This document shows, piece after piece, positions 10,864 through 22,209 of a stretch of 64,000 nucleotides of DNA. Both the position numbers and the translations under genes were made by a program. The notes under the pieces were generated by a model. It saw only the letters and a list, made by a program, of their open reading frames with translations, did no database searches and was not told the DNA's origin. Source of the DNA: Lepidodermella squamata. Its lineage: Eukaryota; Gastrotricha. Within the stretch, counting starts at the first letter, position 1. The number at the start of each line of letters is the position of its first letter. The DNA lies in assembly GCA_047495785.1 (NCBI GenBank), contig JBLDXI010000001.1, positions 3,286,001-3,350,000 on the forward strand, given 5' to 3'.

Positions 10864-11064
10864 ATGTCTCTAGTGACTGGTTTTTTTACAGTAACTGCAT
10901 TTTTTGTTTTTATGGCGAATTATTTTGTAAGGGAGAAAAAAATATCGATTCCCCCAATGCGATTTCTTGAGCTAGAATGCTTCGTCAAGAAGCAAATGGA
11001 AATATACGAATATATTTTCGAATTCCTGCGGATGGGCTTTCGAAAACTCCAAGAACTGCCTTAG
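10864..11064 (+). CDS. Small hypothetical hydrophobic protein (doubtful)
   Basis: An ATG-initiated frame of 66 residues starts with a hydrophobic stretch (VTGFFTVTAFFVFMANYF), then a charged segment ending GFRKLQELP. It could be a signal-anchored microprotein. No homology, splice context or codon bias supports it, and it sits in repeat-rich DNA, so chance is quite possible. Confidence 0.2.
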   Translation: MSLVTGFFTVTAFFVFMANYFVREKKISIPPMRFLELECFVKKQMEIYEYIFEFLRMGFRKLQELP

Positions 11065-13292
11065 TGTTTATGGTTACGCTAAGTGCCAAGTCAAACGCAT
11101 GTTTTCAAAGGAAAGACGCGAATACGAAGTTTTATTTGTTTGAACCTGCATAGCCAGGTTGCAGGCTGTACCCTGAATGCACTGTTTTTTTAAGAAAAAT
11201 GGCAAAACTTGCAGTGATAAGGCTTAATTCCGGTAATCGTTTGTAGCCTTAGAATACCTGTTTATATTCCCATTCATGGCGTAACAAGTTACCGGAAAAT
11301 TGAGCTATCGATGTAACTAGCATCGGGAAATTATATAATAATATGTACTCTACGAATCACGTGGCTTATTTACCGTCATAATTTATTTCAAGTCATTAAT
11401 TATCAGATATTCAGAAAGTTAGTTATTTAACGCATAGTTCTTCTTATCACTCAATTCATCGGCTATATTACTTCGATTTCACTGTCCAGGCCTCCGGGGA
11501 TAGTAAACTTCTTAAAACCCCATTTTCACTTGTCAAAGGTTTTCCCGAGGGGGCAATATATTTAATATTCCCAGGGGAATTCATTCCCAACGTAATTATA
11601 GCACCTATTTTCAAATTAGCAAAAAAATGCACCAAGGGTGCATTAAGGTGGGGGCTGTGATCGAAAAGTTCGATGACAGCCCCAATCACATACAGCGTGT
11701 CTCGGAAGTCGCGCAACCGACCGGGATTGTGAAAAAGGAATTAGTTCCCGAGTAAGCTAATTCCTGAGTAGTTCTTGAGTAATGAATTCTTGAGTAAGCT
11801 TATCAATTGTTGCAATATCCAACGAGGAAAGTTATTCATCTCAACATCGAAAACTTTGTGTCACTAAATAACGTTAATGCTCTCAAGCGAAATATACGAA
11901 TGGAGTTTAGTGACTTCGATTGAAGTTTGAAAATGTAAATGGTACGGTTGCGCAACATTATGAGACACGCTTAGACGATTTGCCGACAGCTGAGAAGCGC
12001 TTCGTTTTAGTGAACTTAACTTTAAGTTCAACTAGTAAAATCGTTGCGGTAACCAGCTGTCAGCCGACTCTAACAATCAATTTCCAAGCGGCAGATATTC
12101 AATAGCTTAAATAGAATCTCACATATTACTTATGTATAATGAAAATTAAACTGTTTGTTCGCTGAATTAAACTGAATTGCAGATGAAACTATGAAACTGT
12201 GCTATTGGATCTAAACGACTTTTTAAGAGTAAAATTATCGCGACGAAAAAATAATGCCATGGGAAAACAATGCTTTATTTTGCTCATTCGATTGTTTTTT
12301 TAACACATGTAGGCCATGCTTATATCAACGAAGACCAGCGGACTTTTTAGGGTCGTCGCCAAGGTGGTCTACGCAGATCACCTGGGGCTGGTTCATCTTC
12401 AGCATGATGCATGTTTCGATTTTTCTATTTTTGAAATGTGCTTCTCGAGCGTTCCGCTGACAAAGTTTATTGCAAGCCTTAGCGGACTTTTTAGGGTCGT
12501 CGCTCAACTGCTCAAATCAGAACAGCCGGGGCTAAGAGTGCTTGCTGCATAAAACTTTGTACAGAAAAGTTTGCGAAAAGACAAAATAAAGCTAGCTTTG
12601 GCAGCGAATATTGTTATTAATCCTCAACGGCACTATCTTCTAAAGTCACGAACATTTATCTGTGCAATATCTGAAATATGAAGGCGATCATCAATAGTCA
12701 GTTTAATAGAGACATTTGCTATTCAAGCTATTCAGCTAATTTTTTGAACAATTTTGTCAATGTCGATCTTAGATGGTTAAAGGCACCTCAGCAAGGGTGA
12801 ACAGTAGTTATAAGTAATATCAACAGATCCTGAATAATTATGCCAAGGAATCTACCGCTTGTCTATGATTTCAGATAAACTAAAAAATATATATGTAGGA
12901 CGATGATGGCTAAGACACCGCCATCGGTTCGACTGTATTCCCAATCCCAATTTACATATTTACATGTTTCTATCCCCGCGCATTTTTTATTCCCAAACTG
13001 CCAAGAAACTGCCACAATGGCCTATTTTCCAATAAAAATGGATCTATTTGCATACTATTTGCGAAAATTGTCGAGGCCACAAAGCTGATATGCCGTGATG
13101 ACTAATATTCAAGCCTGCCAATAACCGCTTTTCAACCATAACATGTGCCAATAATGTGTGATGGTAATTAACTAATTAATTGAAGAAAGAATAGAATAGA
13201 AATAACTGGCGTAAAACTACACATGAAAATATGGTCCGAAATCAGGGGAGCTCCCCTTAATTTATCGTTATTTCAGTGTTTTGATTTAGCGT
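11065..13292. other. Intergenic, transposon-like debris, no gene recognised
   Basis: Only short open frames are present. A minus-strand frame at 11468-11716 (with LGMNSPGNIKYIAPSGKPL) lacks an ATG and is the most protein-like, perhaps a retroelement scrap. A 23-base direct repeat lies at 12337 and 12481. Nothing else stands out. Confidence 0.4.
12337..12503. repeat. Direct repeat pair of 23 bp, 144 bp apart
   Basis: AGCGGACTTTTTAGGGTCGT plus CGC is present exactly at 12337-12359 and 12481-12503. Read on the minus strand both encode DDPKKSA in one open frame. Either a duplicated protein motif in a lost gene or a transposon footprint. Confidence 0.7.
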
Positions 13293-14193
13293 TTACCGGG
13301 GAGAGGTACAATTTTGACAAGTACAAGTTCAACAACTTTTTTCTACCTAATGGCCTACCTGCGGTTGACTTCCTAAAATTCTGGAAAAATGTCTAACAAA
13401 TCCCTTGGCTCCTGTAGAATAAGGGTATCGATTTTGTTTTCCCGAATTTGATTCCATTATTGACTGCTGATTTTCGGAATCGAACCCTCGAAAAAACCTA
13501 AAATCACCTATCTGGATCTCTTCACCTGGGCGGTTTTAGATTAAATTTTTTATACCAATATAAAGCTGGCGTTTAGCTGGTAATAATTGAGGTGAGAGCA
13601 GTAAATTCTAAAGAGCCAGTTCCAGGTAAATTACCTGCAAAGTAGCGATTTTGAAGGTACAATATTGACAACTCGTCAGTACAATTTTGACAGCAGGTAC
13701 AACTCAAAAAACTACCTTGAAAGACTTCTTAATCGATGTTTAAATGGTACTTCGATGAGGCCTGTCTCATGTAGATAATTCTAGAATTTGTTCCCAAATT
13801 CTAGCACCGTCCGTTTATTTTTGGTGAAGTTACAAAGCAACATCTTAAAAACAGCGTTTTAACACAACAAATTCTAACATCAAATAATTTCGTTTTAATT
13901 TTCACCGCGCAAACGATGAATCACTGCTGACGCTAGATGATCAAGTTGAAAAAGTGGCATTACCATAGCGTTGTCAAAGTTGTACCAGCTTGTCAACATT
14001 GTACCTTTCGTTCGGGCCATTTTTCTCAAGTGAATTACCTGGATCAGGCCGTGGTAAAATTACAACAATTACGCCCAGGACAAGGGGGTTCTAACGGTGT
14101 AAAAATTTGGAAAGAATTCACCTCAATTGATTTTCTGGAATTTTTTAAAAATTTGTACCTTTTTGTTGTCAAAATTGTACCGTTCCCCGGTAA
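13293..14193. mobile_element. DNA transposon with 28-bp TIRs and subterminal repeats
   Basis: Left end 13293-13320 (TTACCGGGGAGAGGTACAAT...) and right end 14166-14193 are inverted copies with two mismatches. The motif TACAATTTTGACA, in both orientations, is repeated inside each end (about 13656-13700 and 13971-14010), like transposase-binding subterminal repeats. About 0.9 kb and no transposase frame, so non-autonomous. A further right-type end at 15856-15882 suggests either a second nested copy or a longer 2.6-kb parent element. No target duplication is visible. Confidence 0.75.
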
Positions 14194-14831
14194 CTTCTCC
14201 AGAGTTGCGTTTTTTATTGAAACCGAGGTGCCATTGATCAGCGTTGTGGTCAATTTTTCGGCGAGCTTCGCAACAGAGAAAGCATAATCGGCACGTCTAT
14301 CATGAACTGACCGGCTCGGATGGCCGGTCAAGGTCGATCAGAAAAGACAAATCCCCGCGTGGATTAAGAACATTCGGCCGCGGCTAAATCGCGACATGGC
14401 TGTAATTAATTTACGTAACATGTGACCCTCGTTAATTTCTGACCCCATGCCTTAAGAGCTAATTTCAGCAAAACTACGCAGAAAAGCATTTTTAATTTTC
14501 TCCGCAATGATCGAACATGAAATCGATTTTAAAAAAAATCGATAAATTTGGCAAAATTTATGAAAATCCAAAGCGTTTTAGGCGATTTCTGACCATTAAT
14601 TTGAATCCAAACTTGCCGACAAGTTCGAATGGGTTGTAAGACAGTTCAGCAGATCTTGGTTCAGCAACGTCAGTTCAGCAGTGATATTTGAGCAGGAGAC
14701 ACTTCAGACCTACCTGCGGATCAGGTAGGCTCAGGCTAGAGGCCAGGGTCGGTGAACATGAGATGTTCAAGCTCGAGCCAACGCTGACGGACAGGAGCGT
14801 CGGCAGCTGTAGGGGTACATCGGAGCCCCAA

Positions 14832-15119
14832 CTTAGTGGAACCATCGAATCCACAAAATCGCTATTGGCTGGACTACAATTTGTTGAAGGACGCGATTGA
14901 TTAGATTTTCGAGAATCTTGGCGTGTTATTTCTTGAACAGAAAGAAAATCCTGAATTTCCCGGGTTTGATTCGCGGTGGCCGAGCATCGTTTTTTCTGAG
15001 ATTTCTTTTACTTTTCAAGAAATAACATGCCAAGATGCTGGAAAATCTAATCAATCGCGTCCTTCAACAAATTGTAGTCCAGCCAATAGCGATTTTGTGG
15101 ATTTGATGGTTCCACTAAG
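14832..15119. repeat. Long inverted repeat (119-bp arms, 50-bp loop)
   Basis: Arm 14832-14950 begins CTTAGTGGAACCATCGAATC. Arm 15001-15119 is its reverse complement with about five substitutions and one small indel. The loop is 14951-15000. Transcription would give a long double-stranded RNA hairpin. It lies between the right-type transposon ends at 14193 and 15882, so it may be a foldback inside a larger element. Confidence 0.85.
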
Positions 15120-15450
15120 AAAGTGAGTACGCTTGAGTGCAATGCGCTTGAGGTTCCGGCTTTCTCCTCATTCCAAGGACAAAAAGCACTCGCCTACAGA
15201 GGTGCTGTTCTATTTAACCTTCTGCCACAATAAGAGGCTCAAAACGCGCAAACTGCCCATGCCTGTCGGCAAGCCACCTACAAGTTCTTACTGACGAGCG
15301 GGCCCTTCGAATTCAGCAACAAATAGACCACGGGACATTGAAATGGAACTGAAATAATAGGACGAGATTCTGAACGGACAATTGTGATATGCCCATTTTT
15401 TTTCTTCAACTTTGCTCGAGCTTTTCCTCACTGCATTCAGACTCGCTAAA

Positions 15451-15476
15451 TAATAATAATAATAATAATAATAATA
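15451..15476. repeat. TAA microsatellite
   Basis: About eight to nine uninterrupted TAA units. On the minus strand this would encode polyleucine in an open frame with no other support. Confidence 0.9.
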
Positions 15477-15855
15477 GTGAGCAACTCGTCGGCGAGTTAC
15501 AATAGGGGTGTAGAATTGAGCCGTCAGGTAGGGTCAGCGGACCGGTCGAGCGAGGCGGCTGGTGCCGGTCGAGCTTTCGCAGACGCACCCAGAACGTAAA
15601 GGCAGCGGACTTCGACGAGGGCAGCGTTGATTGCGCGGCGGTACAAGCGAAGGATCGGTTCGCCAAGCTTAGGGGTCAGGATCGCACCGAGAAGGTGCCA
15701 CAGTGTACGCTGGTGGCCCTTGCGATCGGCCCAACGCTCAACGCCAAGCAGCGATATCTCAAAGCGTGTGGAATTGCTGAAGTGATCACTCTCCAGCCGA
15801 TCGCCGATGGTGACAGATCCACTGAGCAGCTGCCGGGCAGCATCCTTTACCATCC

Positions 15856-15882
15856 GGTCAAAATTGTACCCTCCCCCGGTAA
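15856..15882. mobile_element. Solo transposon end related to the 13293-14193 element
   Basis: The reverse complement matches the 13293 TIR (TTACCGGGGGAGGGTACAAT), differing at a few positions. A minus-strand open frame of 121 codons (15524-15889) begins within this end. It matches no family I know. Confidence 0.6.
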
Positions 15883-15961
15883 GTCTCATGCGAGAACCCA
15901 GTCACAGACTTCACCCGCCGCATTTGGTTGGTGAATATTTGCTTATGTATTGGTATGATAA

Positions 15962-16298
15962 ATTCACCCTTTCTCATTTGACCGTGATCTGCTTAGCGGG
16001 AGCCGTCAGATCGATCAAAAACGGCAATTCATTATCCGACTCCCATTGGGCGGAACTGATGGCAAGAATATTAATAATAGAAATATTGTGAATCTGTATA
16101 AATAATAAATAAAAAACACTGTTAAAATTAAATCCAGGTTTGAATGACCACGGAAGCGATTCTGTTATTACAACCTGCATCATTCGATAAATCATTTCGA
16201 GAGGAGTATAATGATATAAAATTCGGGCCATATTCGGTCTTCAGATTTTATTGTATCGATAATAATAACATAGCGGCCCCTTTCAAACGCAACGTGAC
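15962..16298 (-). repeat. Repeated segment, copy B (open coding-like frame)
   Basis: Inverted homologue of 6754-7088. On this strand an 85-codon ATG frame (16231 to 15974) is uninterrupted, containing SSAQWESDNELPFLIDL near its end. Upstream, another frame, VAFERGRY...IWPEFYI, also aligns with copy A and stops at the equivalent codon. Conserved stops and synonymous differences argue for descent from a coding sequence, but I do not recognise it. Confidence 0.55.
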
Positions 16299-16519
16299 GC
16301 TGTTGTGATTTATATACTTTAAGTCCTGATACTGAAATGAACCTGATTGAATACATTTTATTTTTGCGCGTCAAAGAGGAAAATAAGAAAATAAAAACTC
16401 CGTATTTATTATTTATTTATTATACTCCGTATTAGACTCCCATGCGATTTTCCCATTTGTGACCTCAGGCACTTTGCCACAGCCAAGCTTCTCCTCTTTG
16501 ACGCATTTGACACTTTGAC

Positions 16520-16795
16520 ACCTGATTGAATACATACTGCTGGGATGCTGTTTTGTTTTATTACACTACTGTTTCGATTTTTACTATTACCTATCATTAT
16601 TATATATACACATTGATGTGTATTTCTGATCCTAATTCTACAACTTTGTTTCTTCTACAACACTTTTCCTGCCCTAAATGTGATTCTGTCCTGCAATTAT
16701 ATGTCGTTTTCCGTGTATACTTTGTCAAGCTTCCCTCTCTTCTCTCTTGGGTGTAATAGCTTCTAAATAAATAAATAAATACCCTTGCTGATTTG
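16520..16795 (+). mobile_element. LINE-like 3' end with AAAT tail, copy 1
   Basis: A short frame ending LQLYVVFRVYFVKLPSLLSW runs into a stop and then TAAATAAATAAATAAAT (about 16764-16780). The deduced end resembles the minus-strand copy at 18985-19420 (CNYMFHFQITSCQAALFW), suggesting the same family. This is a 5'-truncated non-LTR retrotransposon remnant; the family is not identified. Confidence 0.5.
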
Positions 16796-17199
16796 TATTA
16801 AAAACTATTCGATTATCACAAAAAGCCCTAAAACGACATCATTATGACTTGAAAATTTCTTCTGATAATCTGCGGCTTTTTAGCGTTTTCGTGCATAGTG
16901 CATAGCCTTCGACATTGCACACATTTGTCAAAATATTCCAAGTTTGAAGAACCATGAGACATGCGAGGTTCCCAACATCGCAAAAAGTCAATATATCGAT
17001 TCCATACAGCTCATAACGCAGACCCCACGGTTCATTCAGTTCCGCTTACTTTTATTTCCTACCACGGCAATAAATGGTAGGTAGGTACGAGATTGCAAAC
17101 ATCAAGTTTATAATTTAAAAATTTGAATCATTCGTTAAATCTTCAACGCCGCGTCCACCTGAGCTCCGAAAATTCGGGGGCGTTAGTTCCAGCTCAATC

Positions 17200-17857
17200 A
17201 TGCAATCAACAACCTGCCAGATTTTTGCGGCACTCGTGTTCGCGGTGAGCTTTGGAGTAGTGGCATCTGACGTCTGCTTCTATAATTCGGCATTTGACAA
17301 CGCGGGTCTCACATGCAAATCAGAAAATCCGATTTTCAGCTCCAAGAGGAAAATAGAATGCAACTGGACGGCTGACACAGTTAAAAATTCGGATGTCTCT
17401 TACACGATCTCAATCACGCATCAGGAGTGTCAGGAAAGAACACCCTGCGGGCGAAATTGCATGAAATGTGCACTGTTTGCCAACTCCTACGATGTCGCCA
17501 GTGAAACAGTAAATAGAAACTACTACAAGTATGATGGATCATCAGAATTTTACCAAGTAAGCATTTGCTTTCATGAAATCAATTATGGTTTTTCAATTCA
17601 TCTTCTATTTTCAGGTTACAGTAACTCGAATCTGCGGGAATATCACGCAAGTGATAACATCAAAAGCGGATGCAGGCCTGACCTCACTTGAAGGACTCAT
17701 ATTTTTACTTATTATTGGATTCATTCTGCTCTGCTGTTTCACGAAGGCATGCTGCTGCAGACCAACAAATCCGGTTCCTAGGACTCCATTCGGGCAGCAG
17801 CAGATGTATTATGGCGTTTTCAACCCAGCTCCGCAGCAGTACATACCTCTGAGATGA
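17200..17857 (+). CDS. Cysteine-rich type I membrane protein, paralogue 2
   Basis: Exons 17200-17556 and 17615-17857 encode 199 residues, nearly identical to paralogue 1 in the ectodomain. The intron has a canonical GTAAGC donor and TTTTCAG acceptor. The start is fixed by the signal peptide (TTCQIFAALVFAVSFG) and by the absence of an upstream in-frame ATG. The eight ectodomain cysteines, the membrane helix (GLIFLLIIGFILLCC), a CCC cluster and the tail PFGQQQMYYGVFNP are all kept. Sequons NWT and NIT are kept, but NET has changed to SET. Homology with paralogue 1 continues about 400 bp upstream and 100 bp downstream, so the whole unit was duplicated recently. A shared upstream block holds ATATATCGATT and TTCATTCAGTTCCGC, candidate core-promoter elements. 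The role is unknown; a surface receptor or adaptor is plausible from topology. Confidence 0.85.
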
Positions 17858-17959
17858 CAATCAGCGGTTTAACTCGGTCTTGCTGAGGATACGGAGACAA
17901 ATGAATTTCAAGTGAACTACCTCTCTGGAACCCCTTTGTTCGCTGGGCTCTACCAAACT

Positions 17960-18984
17960 CGCTCGGGGTTTCAGATCACGGGAAATGTCATTTACTATAT
18001 GACTATAGAATAATTCCTTATTTCCTATGAAGCTTTCAAAGATTTGATTTTAATTTTCTTTTGCAACCATAAAGCTAGTTTTAAGACTTGAACCTTGAAC
18101 TAGCTCTATGGTTGTAACCAGTTGTCTTCATAATACATTTTCGGTTTTCAATGGAGGCGTTTTAGAGTAATCCGAGCGCAGAACTCTTTGAATAAATATT
18201 TGCTTAGGATGGAGACAAGTTGAAGAAGGTGCGGTGAATTTTTTGCTTATATTACCTTCCGAAGATCATTAGCAAAAGCTGCAAAAGTACATTATTACTA
18301 TCAACTATCAACCTCACGTGATATTCAGTAAAAATGTATTATGAAATCATCCCGCATCAATCTGGTTTCTATTAAAAATTATTTACCAGGCTCCGGCCTG
18401 CCAATATTCGCTCACGTCCAGACCATATCCCAAACCAAGTAGTGTTGGTACCATACTTTTCACAACGTCCTGCTTTAATAACGATTTTATGATCAAATGG
18501 GTTTTCGGCTGCAAAAATTATACGTGACAGTAGAATATTAGATGGCTATGAGTTGGTTACAAGTACTTGTCGTTTTTAGAACATTTCCCTGCTTTCTGTA
18601 GTATTTGAGCTTACTGTATCATTCAATTTTATCCCCGCTCTGGTAATCTCTCCTAAAAAGGCGCTTTCCATCTCAATTCCATGGCCTGAGCACACGTCTT
18701 TCATTTCATTTTAAGCGAAGTGGTTGCATCTGAAGTAATTTCTCGGGGAAGCGATGTGCTTCCGATCTCGGGGGACGACGCTCTGCATTTGAGATTGCTG
18801 GTTGGTGATTTGGGCCACGGCGCACGGGTTGCTGCTTAAATCGAACGAACAAATTCCAATAGTGAACGTACTAGGGCTTACTCATGACTCATGACTCAGT
18901 GTTTTGCGTGGTGTTGAAAGCAAACGTTCTAATTTTTATGAAAATGTCATTGATGATTTTGTCGCATTATATGCATAGAAGGTT
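17960..18984. other. Intergenic, nothing recognised
   Basis: AT-rich DNA without open frames of note, RNA-like structures or clear repeats. The segment probably separates the retroelement-flanked paralogue 2 unit from paralogue 3. Confidence 0.4.
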
Positions 18985-19420
18985 TATTATTTATTTATTT
19001 ATTTATTTATTTATAAGCTTTAACGCCCAGAAGAGGGCAGCTTGACAAGAGGTAATTTGAAAGTGAAACATGTAATTGCAGGACAGTTTACAGATGAATA
19101 GGACATTGGCAAATGATAACAAAAATTGCTTTTTACTAGTGCAGATAGTGTAGTAGTGATGTAACAACAATCATCTGTCTGAGTGTACATATGGGTAGTG
19201 CGTAAGTATTGAATGGAAAAGCTGTATAGAACTTAGTTCATTATTCATTCCAGCTAAAAATTTGTTTAATGAAAATTGCAATGTTTGCTATGAACATCAC
19301 GCGAAAATAATAGGTTATTTTTCCATGTCAGTGGTAGTCCATCTTTAAGTTCCGTAGAACTGGGGAATCAACATAAGAGTTTGAACGTTTTCTCTCCTCA
19401 ATCGAACGCACCATAGAATT
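18985..19420 (-). mobile_element. LINE-like 3' end with AAAT tail, copy 2 (minus strand)
   Basis: The plus-strand TTTA tract at 18988-19015 is an AAAT tail on the minus strand. It is preceded by a frame ending ITSCQAALFWALKLINK, similar to the 16520-16795 copy. The two remnants lie tail to tail around paralogue 2. The 5' limit is uncertain. Confidence 0.45.
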
Positions 19421-20046
19421 CTTCTATTTTCTCTTCTTGGGGGATTTTATTCAGAATGTCTTTTATCGGGAAAAAATTTGACTGTAGCGGAACGCGGAAC
19501 CAAACCTCATTTTAGATAAGCCAAAGGTTGCTTTTCCAATATTTCTACAAAGTTAAGGCAATGTATGAATTATATAGTGAAGAGCCCGTCTTTTACAGAA
19601 ATTTACACTGAAATTTAAAGATTTTTTATTTGAAATTAGGCTAAATTAGGCTGTTCAATCATGAAATCTTTGCATGCTTCGAAAAGGTGTTTTAGGCCCA
19701 AAGATTTGGTTCCGCTAAGAGTAAGACCCCTTTTTCATCCCTGGGTTGGGGCGGCTTACGCCTATCTTAGGTATCCTTATTCACCAGCTGAAATGACAAC
19801 GTATATTCGTTTTAATAGGTGATCGTTAAACGCTGAAAAATAATGTAATTCGGCAATACAAAACATTTTTTCTCACACAGACACCAAGTTTCTTGGCTTC
19901 CTCTTTAAAAAATGTTCACATTCAATTCAATTTCTGGGTATGAAAAGGTTACCAAAGAAGCTATAAATTAGCTTGAAGGTCCTGCTTCAGCCCTGCAACA
20001 AATTAATTTTGCTTATGCAATTCTTCAGAAAATCTGCGTTTTAATT

Positions 20047-20781
20047 ATGCAACTATTTCTTTGGGAAAACGTTGCACTCCTACTTTTCGGGCTTGGTCTT
20101 GTAACAATTCACGGCCAAGATTGCAGCTTATCTTCAGCCTTTGATGCTGACGGAGGTCTTTCTTGCAAATCCGAAAACCCTATTTTTAGTATTACAAGAA
20201 AGGTGGAATGTAGTTGGACCGACGATGCCGTGAAGAGTCCGAAAGTAATATACAAGGTATCAGTCTCGCACCAGGTTTGCACAAAGCAACGTGTCTGCGG
20301 GAAGCACTGCCGCGAATGCGTATCTTCTAATACCGCTTACGATGTCTCGAACGAGACAATTCAAGGCAATTATTACAAATACGATGGTTCAGCGCAGGTA
20401 TATCAGGTGAGATTTCAATGAGAAATAATTTTGTTATAACTGGGTGGTCCCGTGCTTTCCTAGGTAACTGTTCTTAGAGTATGCGATAATTTCACGTCAT
20501 CAGCAACGGACGAAGTCAACGCCGGGTTAACCGCCGCTGAAGGAGGAATAATCGCGGCAATAGTTATTGTGTTCATTCTCCTCATTATCACTCCTGTAAT
20601 CATTTGTTGCTGCAAGAAAGTCTGCTGCTTCGCCCCAAAGAAAACTTTTCCAGTGATCCCATTCGTGCAACAACATATATACGGCGGAGTGTACAATCCT
20701 GCAAATCAGGGCGCGGTTATAGCAACAACAGCCAATCAAAACTCTGTCTCACCCGTTGAAAAAACAATATCGAAAGAATGA
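20047..20781 (+). CDS. Cysteine-rich type I membrane protein, paralogue 3 (diverged)
   Basis: Exons 20047-20406 and 20464-20781 encode 225 residues. The intron is at the same codon as in paralogues 1 and 2. The signal peptide (LFLWENVALLLFGLGLVT) is followed by an ectodomain sharing GLSCKSENPIFS and YYKYDGSAQVYQ with the others and all eight cysteines. The membrane helix is GGIIAAIVIVFILLIITPVI, followed by CCCKKVCC. The tail PFVQQHIYGGVYNPANQG is longer, ending in a Ser/Thr/Asn-rich extension. Divergence is much greater than between copies 1 and 2, so this is the older member and shows which features are constrained: cysteine spacing, CKSENPIFS, YDVxxET, KYDGS and the tail NP motif. AATAAA lies about 45 bp after the stop. 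Function unknown. Confidence 0.85.
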
Positions 20782-20839
20782 GAGGCAGGATGCTAATCGT
20801 AGTTTTTGTTGTAAACGTGACTTTTTAATAAATATCTCC

Positions 20840-21780
20840 TTATATTTAATTAATTACCGTCTCGGAACAAAAACCATGACATTTGTTTTTTTTCAAACGT
20901 TGATGAACCCCTGACATTTATTTCGGGCCTGACATTTATTTATCCGAACCAATGAGTAACTGCCTAGGTAACCAAAATGGTATACATTTCCCTGAGTTTC
21001 TACGTATTTTGACCCAAAATTGGTCCCTGACCTTTCTAAATGCTAAGAGTAGAAATTAGCTCCATTCAGAATGGCTATAATGAACTCATTAGTGATCTTC
21101 GGTATTGTCCCCCTATTGACCTGACATTTATTATTTCGAACGACCTCTAACCTCTGACATTTATTTGAGGCTGACATTTTTTTCGGGCAGTACGGTAAGT
21201 ATGCGGCATAATTTTTTTAAACTTTAAAACACAACAATTTTCCTAACTCAGGGAATCTTTAAACAAACTTTATATCGATCCGTGGCCCTGATTTCAGGAT
21301 TTTACGAGTATTTCAGGAGTATACGATTCATAATTCAGCCTGTAGAGCCGATATCGATTCCAAGTATCGATTTTACAAATCAGTTATTTTTCCGATATCA
21401 GCCGTCTTGGAACCCAACATCGATAACTTTTCTACGTAGCTTAGGGCACCAGGCAGCTATAATAAAAATCTTAAGTACAGGGAGGGCATCAGTGTCGATC
21501 AACATAGGAATAAGCCGAAATCGCAAAGAACATGACAAATTTAGTGCTGGAACCTCATTTTTAGTGGTGCAACTGTTTGGACCCATTGGCTATAAGAAAA
21601 TGCGCAAGTGAGAACTGAGGTATACCTGTGATCGTCCTTGACAGTCAGCGATAGGGAGCGATAAATTAACAGAACAAACAGAACAACTGATAATTTTCGA
21701 AAAAATTGCGTTATTTTATTACTTATTAGGAAAGATCACAAATAGCAAAACGAGACGAGGTAGTGATAATGACGAGTCTT
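20840..21780. other. Intergenic, nothing coding recognised
   Basis: A CTGACATTTATT phrase recurs three to four times (about 20890-21180), perhaps a small dispersed repeat. A 109-codon frame at 21282-21611 has no recognisable features. Confidence 0.4.
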
Positions 21781-22209
21781 CTAACAATGCCGTTTTGAGG
21801 CACACTGGCCCGGACTGGTGGGTGTGCCGAATCGAGGTTCGTCGTCAGACCATTGTCTCCTGCGTTTTGGCAGTTCGCAAGCTGAAAAAATGGAATTAGT
21901 AATTTTGTGAAATTTTCCTAGTATCAACTCACCTAACCTAGCCCGTTTCACGGCATATTCCGGGCTTTGTAGCGGTGTTTGAAATGGCCCTTGTCTTTCG
22001 TGTTTCGGCTTATCAACGTGGTCGTCTGGAGCCATGGGCGAGCAACACCTCTCCTCCTCGTGTAGCGTTTCTCTTATACGGAGATTTTTAAAGGTGGGCG
22101 AGCGTAAAACGCCGTTTTTTCGTTGCCCCTCGTTGTTGTTGTTGTTGTTGTCAGTAATTAAGTGGAAGCGCGACGCAGCTATAGGTGTCGGGTTGCTGGG
22201 ACGGCGCAT
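21781..22209 (-). CDS. Small basic, probably nuclear orphan protein behind a heat-shock promoter
   Basis: ATG at 22209, exon 22209-21933, intron 21932-21882 (51 nt, GTGAGT...TTTTTTCAG), exon 21881-21781, giving 125 residues. The intron keeps the frame open, so a 142-residue retained form is also possible. The sequence is polar and probably disordered: a run of six Asn, SPTFKNLRIRETLHEEE, then PLQSPEY and the basic clusters KRARL and PKRRRQW that could be nuclear localisation signals. Several SP/TP sites suggest proline-directed phosphorylation. I do not recognise the family; RETLHEEE is faintly like the PABIR/FAM122 helix, which is not enough to name it. The promoter contains two perfect HSEs and a TATA box, so stress-induced expression is likely. 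Confidence 0.65.
   Translation of the reverse strand: MRRPSNPTPIAASRFHLITDNNNNNNEGQRKNGVLRSPTFKNLRIRETLHEEERCCSPMAPDDHVDKPKHERQGPFQTPLQSPEYAVKRARLGELILGKFHKITNSIFSACELPKRRRQWSDDEPRFGTPTSPGQCASKRHC

Noticed and set aside
21282-21611. 109-codon plus-strand frame
   Set aside because: Composition is intergenic, there is no domain or signal, and no flanking splice sites make sense.
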